Counted from the first letter of the stretch, positions 15,073 through 28,480 are shown. The stretch is 64,000 nt of DNA from Epiperipatus broadwayi (GCA_028023455.1 JAQFVV010012420.1:2914001-2978000); one strand, 5' to 3'. Numbers and translations are program-made. The notes: generated by a model not told the origin, from the sequence alone.

Positions 15073-16723
15073 TTAGCCAAAGTTCCATAAAAAAAACGAA
15101 TGGAAGCACCACGAGGCCATAAATTGGAAGAGTTTATGAGCAGGAGCAGATATATAAAAGCAAGAAGACTTCGAGTTATACATATTAATTTCATGACACT
15201 TGATCCTAATTCTTAAATGTTTTTTAAGAAATACCTTAATATTATATGAATTAAAACTCACTGGCATATTAGAAACAAAATATCTATTACATGTTGTATT
15301 AATATTATTAATAATATTGTTATGAATTTTAGAAATACCAAACCCCCTTTCCACAGGTAGTCTACCTTTTTTACCAGAAGTTGAAAAAGAGCATCCCAAA
15401 CCATTTCCCACATTAACCTCATTATCAATATAATTGTTATATTTAGAGAAATGTGAATAATTTGCTCTATGAGTAAAAAAACCACTATCAGCATTTGCTA
15501 GACAATTTTTCCTTCTGAAATTTGATTTATAAAAGTCACCAGAAAAATTACTACTATACTTTTTTGGAACAGAATGTGGATATCCATCCTTCAATATATA
15601 CTTTTTGTCAGGAAAATTATCATAATATCCCAGCGATAAATTATTAACAGAAAAGCCAGAAAACTTGTTAAATTTTTCATCATCATTAAGTCTAGAAAAT
15701 TGTTTTTGATATTTATCAGACTGCCTATAAATTTTACTTTTATAAACTTTTCCTTTATTGTGTCTTGTACCATTATCAATTCCACATCCAATATATTCAT
15801 CACATTTATAAAAATCCTGATCTAATATCTTATTATTACCTTTATAATCACCATTATAAATGCTATTATTTTTATTTTTATCTTTTTTCCCAAAACTATT
15901 TTTACCTTTATCTCCAATAAAGAATGAGGACTTGGGCAACTTTTCTAAGGTATTATTATCCTTAAAAGATGAATTAACATCACCAGAAAAATTAACCTCA
16001 GCAATATCCCCAAAGACTTGTGTGTTTCCAATAAATCACATTGTATACCTACATCACCAGAAATAACACAATCACCAATAGCTTTAGATTTCTTCACACC
16101 AAATTTTGCCATATTCATAATCATACTATAAACTTCCTGAAGAGACATAGATTTTAATAATTCAAAAGTAAAACCAGACAAGTCTACTTTTCTACTTTCC
16201 TCATCTTGAAGCAAATTAACTATATCCACATTCGAACTAGAATTTAAACTCCTATCAATACCTAAATTATTATCACTATTATCTTTAACACTACCTCTAT
16301 TATAATTATCACTTTCAGAAATATTTCCAATATGTATATCAGTTTCCACATCTATAAGATCATTATTATCTGTTGACTCTCAATATTCATCATTTTATCC
16401 ACAGACAATTGATTACATTCTATACAATGAAAAAAACCCAAACCAACAGAATCAAAAATTTTTGCATCAGACCTGGACAACTTCAAACAAGATATATGAA
16501 AATACCCTTGACAAAAACCAGAGCACTTAATTCCATTATCCGCATCTGACAATTCTATATTACAATAAGTACATTTAACCCCAACTACATTTAAACCCAA
16601 TCCATATGTAGAAGAATCTATGACTAAAACATCAGGATCATTACCAATATTAATATCAGCAAATGGTGTAGTAAGATTATCTGAATTATCTATTTCGAGC
16701 TCAGAATTATAATAATGACTACA
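15073..16723 (-). pseudogene. LINE ORF1 with PHD finger, frameshifted
   Basis: Probable RNA-binding or chromatin-contact protein of the same LINE. It is open from about 16723 without a clear start codon. The PHD-type zinc finger follows CTYC, IKCSGFC, YFHISC and FHCIEC (C4-H-C3, about 16570-16420). The middle is Asn/Lys/Ser-rich (KNSFGKKDKNKNN). The C-terminal part has IRIKCHEINMY and SCFYISAP, and then, only in a shifted frame, LWPRGASIRFFYG, the usual ending of such ORF1 proteins. Frameshifts therefore lie near 16350, 16018 and 15130. ORF2 starts about 130 bp further on. Confidence 0.75.
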
Positions 16724-16724
16724 A

Positions 16725-16850
<126 letters not shown>

Positions 16851-19800
16851 TCAGTATTTTTGTCTATGGTTAAGCAAAGTAATTATAAAGCAGATGTAAT
16901 AACTAGGCAATAGAATAATGTTTTCCAGCCATAATACTTGTTCCTCAGCAGTGATAGTTTTCCATTACATGCCAAACTCTCAGTAAAACATTTAACTATT
17001 TATTAAAATGAAACTGTAAAACATTGTGTTTATATCTCATATAGAAATCTATAGAGACTACATTATATGGTTTTAAATGTAAATATCAAAGTTCTTATAT
17101 GATGTGGATAAAATGATATGAATTTTTCTTAGAGACAAACTTTGGTATTGATTGAATGAACAGAAAACTTATCTTCTTAAATCTTTAATTAAAATCTAAA
17201 CAAGAATAAAATACATATTAAAAAACATACTTTTTTCAAGTTTTGTAATAGTAAAAAAACTTTTTTCATTTATAGAATATGCATGCAGTGACAAGAGTGA
17301 AATATTTTTCTTGTTTAGCATCTCTTCTCATAAAACTAATGAAAAAAAAACAAACATTTTTTTATTCAGTTGATAAATATATTTTTTAGTATTTTATTCT
17401 GTTTTATCCTCTAGTTAAAAATAGCTACATCCCTACTTATTGACCAATAATTCAGTAGTTAATTAGTTATGAGGCAGTTGATGATGATAATAAATAGCAA
17501 GCTCTTTTGGAAATTCTTAGCTATTTAAAAAGTTTCCATGTACCATTCGGATGCACTAATCATTTCATTCAGAGAATTGCAATTAAGTTGAAAATAAATT
17601 TCACATTGAAGTTTTAATGTCACATTGTTACAACAACTTGTTTGATCAGCAATACAAACATTATCCATAGACTCCTAAGAAAATTTTTTGCTCTATTTAA
17701 TGTTCAAATCACATGAGATAATATACAACTTGGATAACATTACCATTTTAATATGCTAAAGTTTGATATCTCAAAGGACTTACTTATCTATTTTAATGTC
17801 CAATGTAAAAGGTTTGACTGCAACATTTTTTTTTTGGAAATTTTGAATTATTATACAGGTATATTATTTAAATTTAAAAAGATGATGGAAGCCAGTAATT
17901 GTTGAATGAAACCATACCTGACATCTTTAAGTTTTAATGAAACTATATACAGGCAATCCTCTATTTTTGTATCTAATTGCTTTTTGAAATATATATGAAA
18001 GTTGAAATGTATAAAAGTAGAGCAATGTAAAAAAAAAACCCATCAAAAAGGTTTTCAAAATACACACACCCACATATATATGTGTGTGTGTTTCTGCTAA
18101 GTATTATGTTTCTATTTTAAAAAGTTCAAAGAATTCTTAATATAATAAATTTTAATAGTTTGAAAATATTCTTTTATCTACATTTTTTTTACTTTAATTG
18201 AGGAAAAATGAGGCTAAATACAGTATACTGACATGCAAGACAAAATCATATATGTATAAGATCTAAACCTAGACAAATAATATTAAAAAAGTTTAAAAGC
18301 ATAATGAAAATTAACTTGACAGTGTATGAATTTGAAAACATTCTGTAATTTAGTTCTTCTTTTTCACAATTGAACATATTGTCGATTGGCTTAAATTATA
18401 AAAATAATCGATTGAAGCAAAAGATTTGCCATCTTCGTCTCAATCATATGGATATTATGAGATCTTGATTTCTTTCTGTCCATATCAATACTGCTGTTTT
18501 ATCATTTTTAATTCATGTTTATGAATTAATAAGGGCAATTTTTTTTCACCAAAACAGAAATGTACATAAAATGATAACACACATTCCAACATAAACTGAC
18601 AAGCCACAACTTATCGACACACACACTAACTCAAAATATCCTTGCTCTAGACTGAACTAGTGATGCTGAAAATGGATGTGATTAGTGTCAGAGAGGTTAT
18701 GAGGGATTAATGACTAATAGTCCATGAGAAAGAGAGAATTATTACATGAAAGTATGTGTGTTTTGTCATATATATCGAAAAATTATAAGTACAAAATATG
18801 TATGAAAGAAATTATAAGAAAGTAGAATGTATGAAAGTAGAGAACCACCTGTATAAATATTTTAGTGTACAAGGCTTACATGAAATAATGTTCTGTTTGA
18901 AATTGAAATACTTTTTTAACAGTTTACACAAAATGCCAGCAGGATATTTTGAAAAGAACTACAGTAAAAATCTCAAGACATCTTTTCATTTGCATCACTT
19001 GTTGCATTATTAATTTGCTACTTTTTGATTAAAAAAACTAACATTATGCATGTGAAGCTATTTTCCCCCAACTCTATTATTTTTCAAATTATCCTTTAAT
19101 CATATCAATCATTGACAAATATGAGTCCAGTTGCAACATGGGTGAAAGCTCAAAAATACTGTTGTTGAGAGTAATGCTTCTTCAAGAATGAAGTGATAGT
19201 TGAGTTTTAAATAATTGCAAATGCTTTTTCTTGCATCTATTTATTGTCCTAGCTTATTCTATTTTATTTCGATTATTTTATTCATGATACAATGCAGGAT
19301 TGATTTATTTAACTGAAAAAAAAAAAAAAAAGATCAATTCGAAGTTGAGCCAAATTTTTCCAAGCCCCATGAGGCATTGATGAAGATTAAAGTTTTCAGG
19401 ATAAGCTACATTACATTGCATTACATATATGAATGCATTATGCCACTTATAGTATAAGTTCTTTATCTTGGAAAACCATACTTTGAATTGAGGTACAAAT
19501 TTCTCAAAACAAAAATGAAATATTTTTTTCTTAGCAAATAATATCTTAAATGATATCTATAAAATCTAGAGCCATGGTGTGTTGTTTTAATTGTAAATTA
19601 AAATTGTTATGTACAGAAATAAAATCTGCAAATATCTAATTATACTTTACATAATTCATCTAATTTAAACATACTACGTAATTACTCTGTTATTAAAATT
19701 ATATATAAACATTTTTGCAAGTGATAGGTGTAAAATGCTTTTAATTATAATATCTGAGTTGTACTTTACACGTATTTTAATGAATAACAATTTTCAAGTA

Positions 19801-20490
19801 GTTCTTTTATTGTCTTACTAATTCATAATTTTTATTCTCTAACTTTCAAAAATGATAGAACGAAGTTTGATTGTATTAACTCTGAAATTCAACCCATTGA
19901 TTGAAATGTAATACTTTTTGAAATTATTAAAGAAGCAGTGTAATAATTTTAGATCTTTTAAAAAAAATAATAGCAAACAAAACACAGTTTTCTATTTTGA
20001 AAATAGCCTATTAATTCCAATGTATAAAACATGTCACATGCATCTTCGTTTTTATAAATTTTGATTTCTTCCAATGAGTAAGCTTGTGGTTTTAAGACCT
20101 GTAGCGGTCCCTACTATCGCATTTTATACGCATGTGCTTGAGGCTACAGCCTTAATGAATATTATATGAACTATTATAAATTACAATAATGCTCCAACGT
20201 ATTGACCATATTCTTTTATAATCTTTCTCAAGAAACAACTAAAAATATATATAAACAAATTAATAAATATAAATACAAATATTCCACAATAATTCAATAC
20301 ATATAACAAATGCAAATTATATCTTAAATCTCTTCTCCCAAACAATTTTAAATTTCTATTATATTCGTTTCTTAATTTTAAAGGGGATACATATATTAGA
20401 AGATTTTCATGGACTTTTGGATTTAAATATTAATATTTTAATGAAATTTCTTCTACATGTTTTTAGAAATAACATTCAGCTAAAACATAA
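16851..20490. other. No gene recognised; small microsatellites
   Basis: AT-rich sequence. A (CA)n/(TA)n/(TG)n palindromic microsatellite lies at about 18061-18092. The ORF at 18798-19013 lacks domain or splice support. A GC-richer spot at 20098-20155 has CTGTAGC facing GCTACAG. Confidence 0.5.
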
Positions 20491-20500
20491 TTTTTAAACA

Positions 20501-20610
20501 AAGTATCAATTATAAAGAGATATTGCAAGCTGAAAATATGCATACTTTGATTTATAGTAGTTCAGACAAGTATTATTTTAGCTTGCAATGCCTCTTTGTA
20601 ATAGTATTTT
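20501..20610. repeat. 110-bp imperfect hairpin
   Basis: Arms 20501-20537 and 20571-20610 pair around the shared core TTGCAAGC facing GCTTGCAA, giving a stem of about 35 bp with several mismatches. The size is compatible with either a small MITE or a miRNA-like hairpin. It lies just upstream of a possible first coding exon. Confidence 0.4.
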
Positions 20611-20654
20611 GCATAAAAATTACACCATAGCTGACTGTCATTTATAAAAAAAAC

Positions 20655-20814
20655 ATGGAAGACATTCTGTATATATTAAAAATAGAATTTTTATGGTTGA
20701 AACCGTTACTCATAATTACTCTAGCATTAATGCTTTGCCTGGGACTCATATACAATTATCCGGGTAGCATAGTGGCTCAGAAGCTGTTGTCAGTCCTACA
20801 AACAATGGGAACAG
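20655..20814 (+). CDS. Possible first coding exon of a small membrane protein
   Basis: ATG in good context (AAAACATGG) opens a frame of 53 codons ending at a strong donor (GGGAACA|GTAAGTTATG). Codon choice is less AT-rich than the surroundings. Residues 14-34 form a hydrophobic segment (LWLKPLLIITLALMLCLGLI) followed by YNYPGSIVAQKLLSVLQTMG, so one transmembrane helix or signal anchor with a short amphipathic tail is likely. No family is recognised. The next exon is not identified; reading through the donor gives only seven more codons before a stop. A chance ORF is possible, but the donor, start context and composition together favour a real exon. Confidence 0.4.
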
Positions 20815-20837
20815 TAAGTTATGTGTCTACTTATTAA

Positions 20838-22625
20838 TCATATAAGGCATGTGATATCTACCTGAAATATTGGTAATATAACAATAATACTAAGCAAGCA
20901 TAGATATTATAGAAACTTAAAGTATAGTACTCAAGCAGACATATATATACATTGCTAAATTATTTCATCATTAATTGTCACTAAGAATAACTTTTTTTTC
21001 ATTATAAATAAATATAAAAAACTACTTGTGGTATTTATAATAAAGTGGAGTGAAGTTCTTTCTTTTTCATTTTTGTTGTATGCACCTATAACAGAACTGT
21101 AATCCTAGAATGTGATTTCTTTACACCCTACCCCCAAATTCCACTTTTTAAAAATGTATAAAAGAAAATATATATATATTTTACTACCAATGAAACAGTC
21201 TTTATGCACATTATATGATGAATAATTTTTTCATTATTTTTTTAAATTCTTTTCTTGTTGTAAATCTCTTTATATATATATATTTCAAATATATACTACA
21301 AATTATTTGTTTTTATATTATTTATTTTTACTTTATATTTTTGAAGTTCTTAATTCAATGTAATTCCAACAATTAAACTCTTTTATTACATATATACAAA
21401 AATTTGTGACAATATTCTTGATAAACATAGCTTTTCTACATATGTTATTTTTGACAAGAAAAAAAAAGTAACATTTGTATATAAAAATATTAAAAAGAAT
21501 ATTTATATAGATGTACATGTATTAAAATTATTGATATATATTGTATTGTCATAATATACATACTCTATAGAAAAAAGCACAGACATACTGATATTTGAGA
21601 AATGAAAAAAAATGTTACTACATGTCTTTTTATGATATTTTGAAAAATTTGTTTTTAGGTCTGAATTAAATGTTATAAAAAATGATATAGAATAAATTAA
21701 GAAACTAAACAAAGAAAAAAAAAATGAAACCACAGATTATCAGATGCTAGTCTGTCATAAGCAAAACATTATTTTAGTCTGTCAGCAAATTATATTATAT
21801 GTTGCCTGTTTATTTTTAGTTTTATTATGATAATATTTGAACAGCTTTTAAATGATGCAATAGAATTTAATAGGAAAAAATAATAATAATTTTTTTGGAA
21901 TACAGAGAATTTTTAATCCCTTGGATATACCCCCCCACCACCACCACATCAGATATACCACTTAATAAAAGCTTTAGTAATTAATAGATGATTGATAATA
22001 GCCCTTAAAGCACATATACTGATTTTGGTATATATTATCTCCTTTCATCCTTAATCCAAAGCTATAAAAATACATGTTATAAAAATATGTATCATTTTTC
22101 AAACTTCCAGTTTTTCAGGCATTAATTATATTGATGAATTATGATCCCAAAATAATATTTATATATATGAATAGAATTTTTTACTTAAAAAAAAATTGAT
22201 TGACATTTTTATTTTATTAAAAGAATGTTAATAATAACAATATTCATAACATCTCTCTGTATATTTTAATTGTTATGATTCAGAAATATATAAACTATTT
22301 CTTTACTTTTAGAAAGGATTAGATTTTTAAATGTTTTTATTGAAGTTAGAAAATTGGCTTGTTTCTTTGTTAATCTTTGAACTTTTTAAAGTTAGAATTA
22401 AATTTTAAAATTGAGATTTAATATATTTAATTTCAATAGAATTGCTGAGAATTCATATATATTTATGTTCTGCCAGTCTATTCTATTTGAACCACTTATC
22501 TTTTTAATATGTCAACTAGTTTGATAGATATGGAACAGAGAGTGAAAAAATATTAAAAATATTTAATAATGTCACATATGTTTCTTCTTTCAATTTAATT
22601 ACATTTTTTAAAAAATATTTTAAAT
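20838..22625. other. No feature recognised
   Basis: AT-rich sequence with (TA)n runs near 21170 and 21270 and a C-rich patch (about 21930). If the exon at 20655 is real this is its first intron. Confidence 0.45.
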
Positions 22626-22629
22626 CCTT

Positions 22630-22974
22630 AATGTATATATCATATTTAGTATGTGTACATAATTATATATGTATAATAAATCAGTAACTATGTTTTCTAT
22701 TTAAATTTGTTAGATAGTTTTTATTTAAAACATTGTTTTTTGAAAAACACTATATTACAAAACTTGCATTATTTAAAATGATTGCAAAAAGTTAAAAAAA
22801 AAAACTTGCAATAATTATTTAAAACAATGATTGTGCATTTTTTTCTTTAGCATTTTTTTAAAAAACAATTGTTTTAAAATAAAAACTATCAGACAATTTT
22901 AAATAGGAAACCTATTTATTGATTTATTATACATATATAATTATGTACACATATTAAATATAATATATACATTA
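22630..22974. repeat. Inverted repeat with arms of about 120 bp
   Basis: The left arm starts AATGTATATATCATATTTAG and the right arm ends with its near complement at 22974. Shared internal blocks include TGTGTACATAATTATATATG and GATAGTTTTTATTT. The centre is near 22800. Further partial copies of the arm end (AATATAATATATACATTAAA) follow up to about 23170. Confidence 0.6.
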
Positions 22975-23209
22975 AAAGAATATATATTATTAAATATAAT
23001 ATATACATTAAAAGAATATATATTAACTTACTGCAGAAATATCTAATGACTTGTATATACTATGTATGATACTAATTTAAAGGAAAATTATATGTATTAA
23101 GTGAAATTTATTTACAATATATACCCATGTATTATTATGTATACATACTAAATATGATATATAAGGGGTATGTATTTTAACATATAGCAGAAGTATTTAG
23201 TGATATATG

Positions 23210-23760
23210 TATCATGTGACTTAACTTATTAAATTTGTACTACAAATGTAATATAATGAGCATGCTAATAGCTCTAAACAAGCTTTTCCAATAAATGCAA
23301 GAAGGGAAAGTATTTAAAATTTCTATCTAAAATTATCACTATCCCCAAACTGGTTTAGAGCTGATAGTTCTCTTCAGTGAGGTGCTAGGATATTCAGACA
23401 CTTGATCCAAAATACCAACTTAAGTACAGCATTTATCTAATACTTAACTATTAAGTAGAAAATCTGAAATTTTCAGACATCTATATGTCTTCAAATCCAG
23501 CTATCTAACTTAAATAGTCATATGGTACTGAACTAAATTCAGATACAGCATATATTAATAGCTTTAGCACTATAAAATGCCAAAGACTCAAAAGCAAAAC
23601 TATAAAAGTAAGAAAATCAAGTTATACATCACGTGCCTTAACTTATTAACCTTGTACTACAAATGTTATATAATGAGTGTGCTAATAACTCTAAACAAGC
23701 TTTCCCAATAAGTGCTGAAAGACAAAGCATTTAAAATCTTTATCTAGAATTATATATATC
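23210..23760 (-). mobile_element. Hammerhead tandem family: one unit plus part of the next (period 417 bp)
   Basis: The landmark ATGAGCATGC at 23256 recurs as ATGAGTGTGC at 23673, a period of 417 bp. The unit shares blocks with those at 39.5-40.6 kb and 63.4 kb: CAGTGAGGTGCTAG, TATTAAGTAGAAAATCTGAA and CAGCTATCTAACTTAA. It lacks ORFs. The strand given is that carrying the hammerhead-like sense. The hammerhead region (about 23330-23396) is degenerate: CCTCA, then CTGAAGA, a GAG/CTC stem, then TAAAC where GAAAC is needed, so it is predicted inactive. Confidence 0.65.
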
Positions 23761-23850
23761 AAAAATGTCCAGTCAATTTAAAATACAATATAGTTTTATA
23801 TTTTCATTAACTGTGCCAATACTAAAAACTTAAAAATAATGAAGATAATT

Positions 23851-24126
23851 CTTTTAATATTAAATGCTTTTATTCACTATGTACTAAAAAGGAATAAAGT
23901 TTCTTCAATCACATTTAGGGTTTTTAAATTTAACTTGAAATAAAAACATGGGGGGAGGGGGGTCCAGAAAATAATTAAATCAAGAAAAGAAATAAAATAA
24001 TTGTTTCTTCTTCTGGACCCCCATGCTTTTATTTCAAGTTAACTCCAAAAACTACAATTATGGTTGAAGAACAATTATTTTATTTCTTTTTAATGCACAG
24101 TCAATAAAAGCATTTAATATTAAAAG
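23851..24126. repeat. Inverted repeat with arms of about 115 bp and a G-run
   Basis: CTTTTAATATTAAATGCTTT at 23851 is mirrored at 24107-24126. The inner ends share AACTTGAAATAAAA, CATGGGGG and GTCCAGAA. The left arm has two six-G tracts near 23950. It resembles a foldback element; the arms have diverged in the middle. Confidence 0.65.
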
Positions 24127-24818
24127 CAATTTTTTATTTCTATTATTCCTTCTAACTTTTCTCATTTTCCTATAAGTTTAAAAAGGAAGATTTACTTTTG
24201 TTGTAAATTTTTATTAAAAGTTTTAAAGAGATGATTTTGTTTTATTTGTAATATTCTATCAAAAATCCTAATATTTTCAGAGATAATTAAAGCAATAAAA
24301 TTTGTCATAAGTAAGTAAATATCTATTTATTAATTTTATAAAATTAAATATGATTTTTTATTTTTAAAAAGTCTAAAGACTACACATAATTAGTATTAAC
24401 TCCATTTTTTAAATATATATGCATGCTTTAACATTCAAAGTTTAATAAACCAATAAAATCTATAATTTGTTGTTAAAGCAACCTCTATAAAAGGAATTTA
24501 TATTTTATTTATAAAGGTTGCCTTGATAACAGATTGTATGTTATATTGATTTATTAGGGTCTGGCTGTTGTCATGTGAATTATATTTGATAACTTTAATT
24601 AGCTATTGGAAATTTATGGTTTAATATATTTGCACATATGTCAGAGTTGGACTTAATATTAATGGATAAAATTACACTTTATATGTATTATATGTCAATG
24701 AATATGTGTCAAATTGATTTTTCAAAATATAATCATATATAAATACAATTTATCCACTACTTTGAACATTTTTCAGCAAAAATCTTTTATTGTACCTATA
24801 TGCATACACAATCTTATG

Positions 24819-24845
24819 TTTCAACTGTCCTACAGTCTTCTTCAG
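24819..24845 (-). ncRNA. Hammerhead-like core motif (minus arm)
   Basis: On the minus strand CTGAAGA is followed by A, the stem GACTG-TAGGA-CAGTT (5 bp with one G-U) and then GAAAC. This is the C-U-G-A-N-G-A / stem II / GAAA layout of a hammerhead. I could not form a convincing stem I and stem III is minimal, so activity is doubtful. Similar cores are known from Penelope-like element termini. Confidence 0.35.
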
Positions 24846-24931
24846 ATCCACTTTATAAAGTGGATCTAAAGTGGATCTGAAAAAGACTGCAGGACAGTTG
24901 AAATGTAAGATTGTGTAAGCATAAAGTGGAT

Positions 24932-24958
24932 CTGAAGAAGACTGCAGGATAGTTGAAA
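24932..24958 (+). ncRNA. Hammerhead-like core motif (plus arm)
   Basis: CTGAAGA (24932-24938), a GACTG-CAGGA-TAGTT stem with G-U pairs, then GAAA (24955-24958). The preceding tandem unit at 24877 reads CTGAAAA, losing a core G. Same caveats as the minus-arm copy. Confidence 0.3.
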
Positions 24959-25039
24959 TGTAAGATTGTGTATGCATATAGGTACAATAAAATGTTTTTG
25001 CTAAAAAGTGTTCAAAGTAGCGAATAAAATGCATTTAAA

Positions 25040-28000
25040 TTGATTTTTATTTTTAATTTTTAATAGACTTAGACTCTATTATTTTTATGTGTCTATAATT
25101 TATTTATTGTGGTCAGTTAAAAAATAATGCTTCAATATTTCATTGTTATTTTAGATTTTTTTTTCTATTATTAAACAAAGACAAAATGTCTAATCTGAAA
25201 TCCACAAACAATTGAGCTGATTTTTTCTGACATTGTTTTACAAATGAACCTCTTTTGATAATATTAAATATCTTTTTAGAAAAAAAAAAAAGTAATTAGT
25301 ACTCAGACTCCTGAGATGTTTTTTATTCACTTTATAAAACTATCTGCTGTTTGACAGTCTATCATGGTTTTAGTAAACAAAAAAACTATCCAATGCTAAT
25401 TCCAGTAGGAAGAGATCTCACTGATACATGTAAATTAAATATCTAATAAGAACATGGGCTGTCAGAAGCAAAGAAGCAACTTGAATAAAACCATGTAGAT
25501 TGAATTAAATTTTTCTGCTTTTATATATACATTTCACCTATAAAATTTGATGTAAAATGATAACGCCAGTTTTATGAAAATATTGAAAATTTAACAAAAA
25601 AAATAATAACTTGTGGTATAATCAGATTTAATTCATACAACTAATAAATTTTTTTCTCTTCCTAATGTACTGGATAAGGAAGAACACAAATAGCTGTCAT
25701 AAAAAATAACAACCCAAAAGTATTTCCTCAATTCTGTATTAAGTACTCACTACATATACATGTCAAAGAATTCATGCAACCAAAAACTTTTAACATTATA
25801 AGAACTAAATTATTAATATGAAAAATTTGTTTAATTTTTATCATACTGAGAAATGAATATTACAATACTAAATTAATTACCCTACATGGTTTGATGCAGA
25901 ATAAAGTGATACATTTTGAAACTCAAGATCTATGGATCATAGCTCAGCTCTCTCTTATTCCAGTAATCAAACTTATTATAAACTCCTGAGTAATTAATCA
26001 TTTGATTACTTTACATAATATATTCCACCCAAATTTTATGTATAAAATAAAGAAGTAGCAGAAACGCATCACATAGTAATTTTTATGTAAAAGCAGTAAT
26101 TATGATTAATTAACAAAGTATTTGAGTCACAATTAAATTATAATTTGCCAATTGATTATTTAATTTATATATATCATTTATTTATTTGATATGTTTTTAA
26201 TTTATTCTTTATTTTTTATCATTAAATTTAAAATAACCAATATTTAAATAAATTTCCATCTATTGTTCAGATTAGAGCTGCAAATCTTTCTATATATATA
26301 TTTAGTCAATAAAGTTATGAAAAATTTTAAAATTATCTTAAATTATATAAATAGAAATCTTTGAAAGTATAAAAAAAAAAAACGGGATAGCCTAATTATA
26401 CGCATTGAAATCATACATAGACTTCACAATATCCTAAAAAGGCTATTAAGATTATGTACAGCTTTTAAATTATGCCCACCTCACATAAAAAAATTTTTTT
26501 AGTTAGTAATTACTTAAATAAGAATCAATGTTCTAAGGCAGGAATAATATCAACTTGTCCAATAATTTTATGAATAATTCTTATGATTACATGATTCAAA
26601 TCTATAATTAATAAATTAATATTTTTTATTACAAAATTTCAGATTAAATTGTAATTAATGCAGAAAACAAGTTTAAAATATCTGTTCCCTGCCCACTCAG
26701 AGAAAAAGAAATAAATGTTAATGCCTAGAGAAAGATCTTGAGTTATTTAAATCTAGACGACATTGACTAGTTTTATTCTTATATATGTAAAAATATTATT
26801 TAAGTTCCTTATTCTTTTGAAAATGAACTCAACATATCACAGTACATGTATTTTTTTTAATCAATGTATTTATTCACTTTTTTATTCTAATCGCCGTAAC
26901 ATTATTTTTCTATCCGAAATAAGTTCGTTCTTTTTTTTAAAATGTCATCTGTTAGGCTACACCTTTTAAAAAGTAAGCCCAAACAACTAACTTTTCTTAA
27001 AAGTAACCATAAGCATGATGCTTTTTAATAAAGTTAAGTATTGGATTGGCAGATAATGTTATATTAAAAGGGTATATATTTTACAGTGGTGGAAAACTAA
27101 TGGTGAAATTAGCTTTTACGCATTGGAATTCTTTACTTGAACCTCAATTCCACTTTTTAATATAGTATAAAGTAGGTTTTATTTTAATACATGGATGTGT
27201 GTATGCATATATAGTAATGTAAAATCTAATTGTGGTTTGAAAGTATAGTTTAGATAGCATTATCCTGTCTACTGCTAGAGAATAAATGTCAGCAGAATTC
27301 CACAAATAATGACGGAAAACAATTATCCTTATTATACAATTTTATAATTAAAACCTAATAAAAAATTTAATTGAATGGTTTATTCTTTATGAACCTTGAA
27401 TACTAGAATCCACCAATCAACCACTGCACCAGTCTAAATAAGGTATGGAAAATAAATAATTTGGGTGATCAAAAAATATATATAAGCAAAGTATTATTTG
27501 TAATTTTGTGAGTAATACATACAATAACAATGAGAATGTATTGAAAATAACAAAAGGAAAGTCATCTCATATGTAAATTTATTTTGTATAAATTTTTATC
27601 TATTAACATAATTACATAACCTATGTAAATGTTATTTATATTCTGTTCATACTGCTTTCTAAGATTTTTCCAAAATATAAATATAATTCAAAACTTGCTT
27701 TCTTCTATTTATATATGAAAATAATTTTTTTTTAAAATTATTATATACAGAGAAGATATCATATCTATTGCCTCAACTTCTGCTACTTTAATTTTATACT
27801 ACCACCCCAATGCAAGTAAATAAAAATTAAAAACATTAAAATGACTACATAATTAGAAAGATTTAGATTTTATGCATATTATTACTATAACAGCAACTAT
27901 TTTCTTTTCGATGTAATGGCCTATATAAGTTTCACATTATCAAATCTCACACTCTCATTAGATGTAAGAACAGTCATATTTTGCAATCTAAGTGAAAGCA

Positions 28001-28120
28001 AAGCATGTGTAAAAAATTTCTTTACTTTTTCTCCTCTGATATTTATTTAACATTTCATTTGAAATGTTTCCAAATATAATGCTAATTATCATAGCAATTA
28101 AAGAATTATTAAAATGTTTT
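25040..28120. other. No feature recognised
   Basis: AT-rich sequence. The ORF at 26763-26969 is low-complexity and hydrophobic with no supporting signal. Confidence 0.5.
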
Positions 28121-28128
28121 TAGAGAAA

Positions 28129-28480
28129 GAAAATGAAAATCATTAATTTAATTTACTAACAGAAGAAAAAAAATATTTTGAAATTGGCCATTTATTTAAA
28201 AAGAGTTAAATGTTTATTCATGAAATAATAAAAAGAGAAAAGCACATCTATGCCATTCTTGTTTGTGCTCCTGATATGACTAAAGTTTTATTCATATTAA
28301 AAAGTAATTTTTTAGTTAAAAGTGAATATTCTTTAAATTTACTGAGGGAAAATGTAAATTGGAAAAACAACTTAGTAGAAAGTCTCATATTGTATTAGAA
28401 AACTTTAAGCCGTTATGAAGAGATTTATGAAGAATCCACTGAAAAAGTGACTACAAGTCATTTTTTGCAAGTAGAGATAA
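28129..28480 (+). pseudogene. Decayed coding-like segment, family unknown
   Basis: A plus frame from 28210 reads MFIHEIIKREKHIYAILV, continues through ENVNWKNNLVESLILY, and after one stop continues in the same frame with KTLSRYEEIYEEST. The composition (charged and aromatic residues mixed) is more protein-like than other ORFs nearby, and the frame reopens after the stop. I do not recognise the family; an old transposon protein is the likeliest source. Confidence 0.25.

Larger units (their letters stand above)
24753..25033. repeat. Palindromic repeat with internal tandem units and hammerhead-like cores
   Basis: A left arm (about 24753-24855) is mirrored by a right arm (about 24915-25030); both contain ACAATCTTA or its complement, TGCATA, a GTACAATAAAA-type block and a CTACTTTGAACA-type end. 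The right side holds an extra partial unit, so AAGTGGATCTGAA occurs twice there, about 55 bp apart. Each unit has CTGAAGA (or CTGAAAA), a GACTG/CAGTT-type stem and GAAA, as described in the next two entries. It contains no gene; the minus ORF across it is palindromic sequence. Confidence 0.6.

Noticed and set aside
23945-23962. G-quadruplex at the two six-G tracts
   Set aside because: Only two long G tracts; a fold is conceivable but not supported beyond base composition.
24750-25034. 94-codon minus ORF
   Set aside because: It lies wholly in the palindromic repeat and has no domain; low-constraint reading of repeated sequence.
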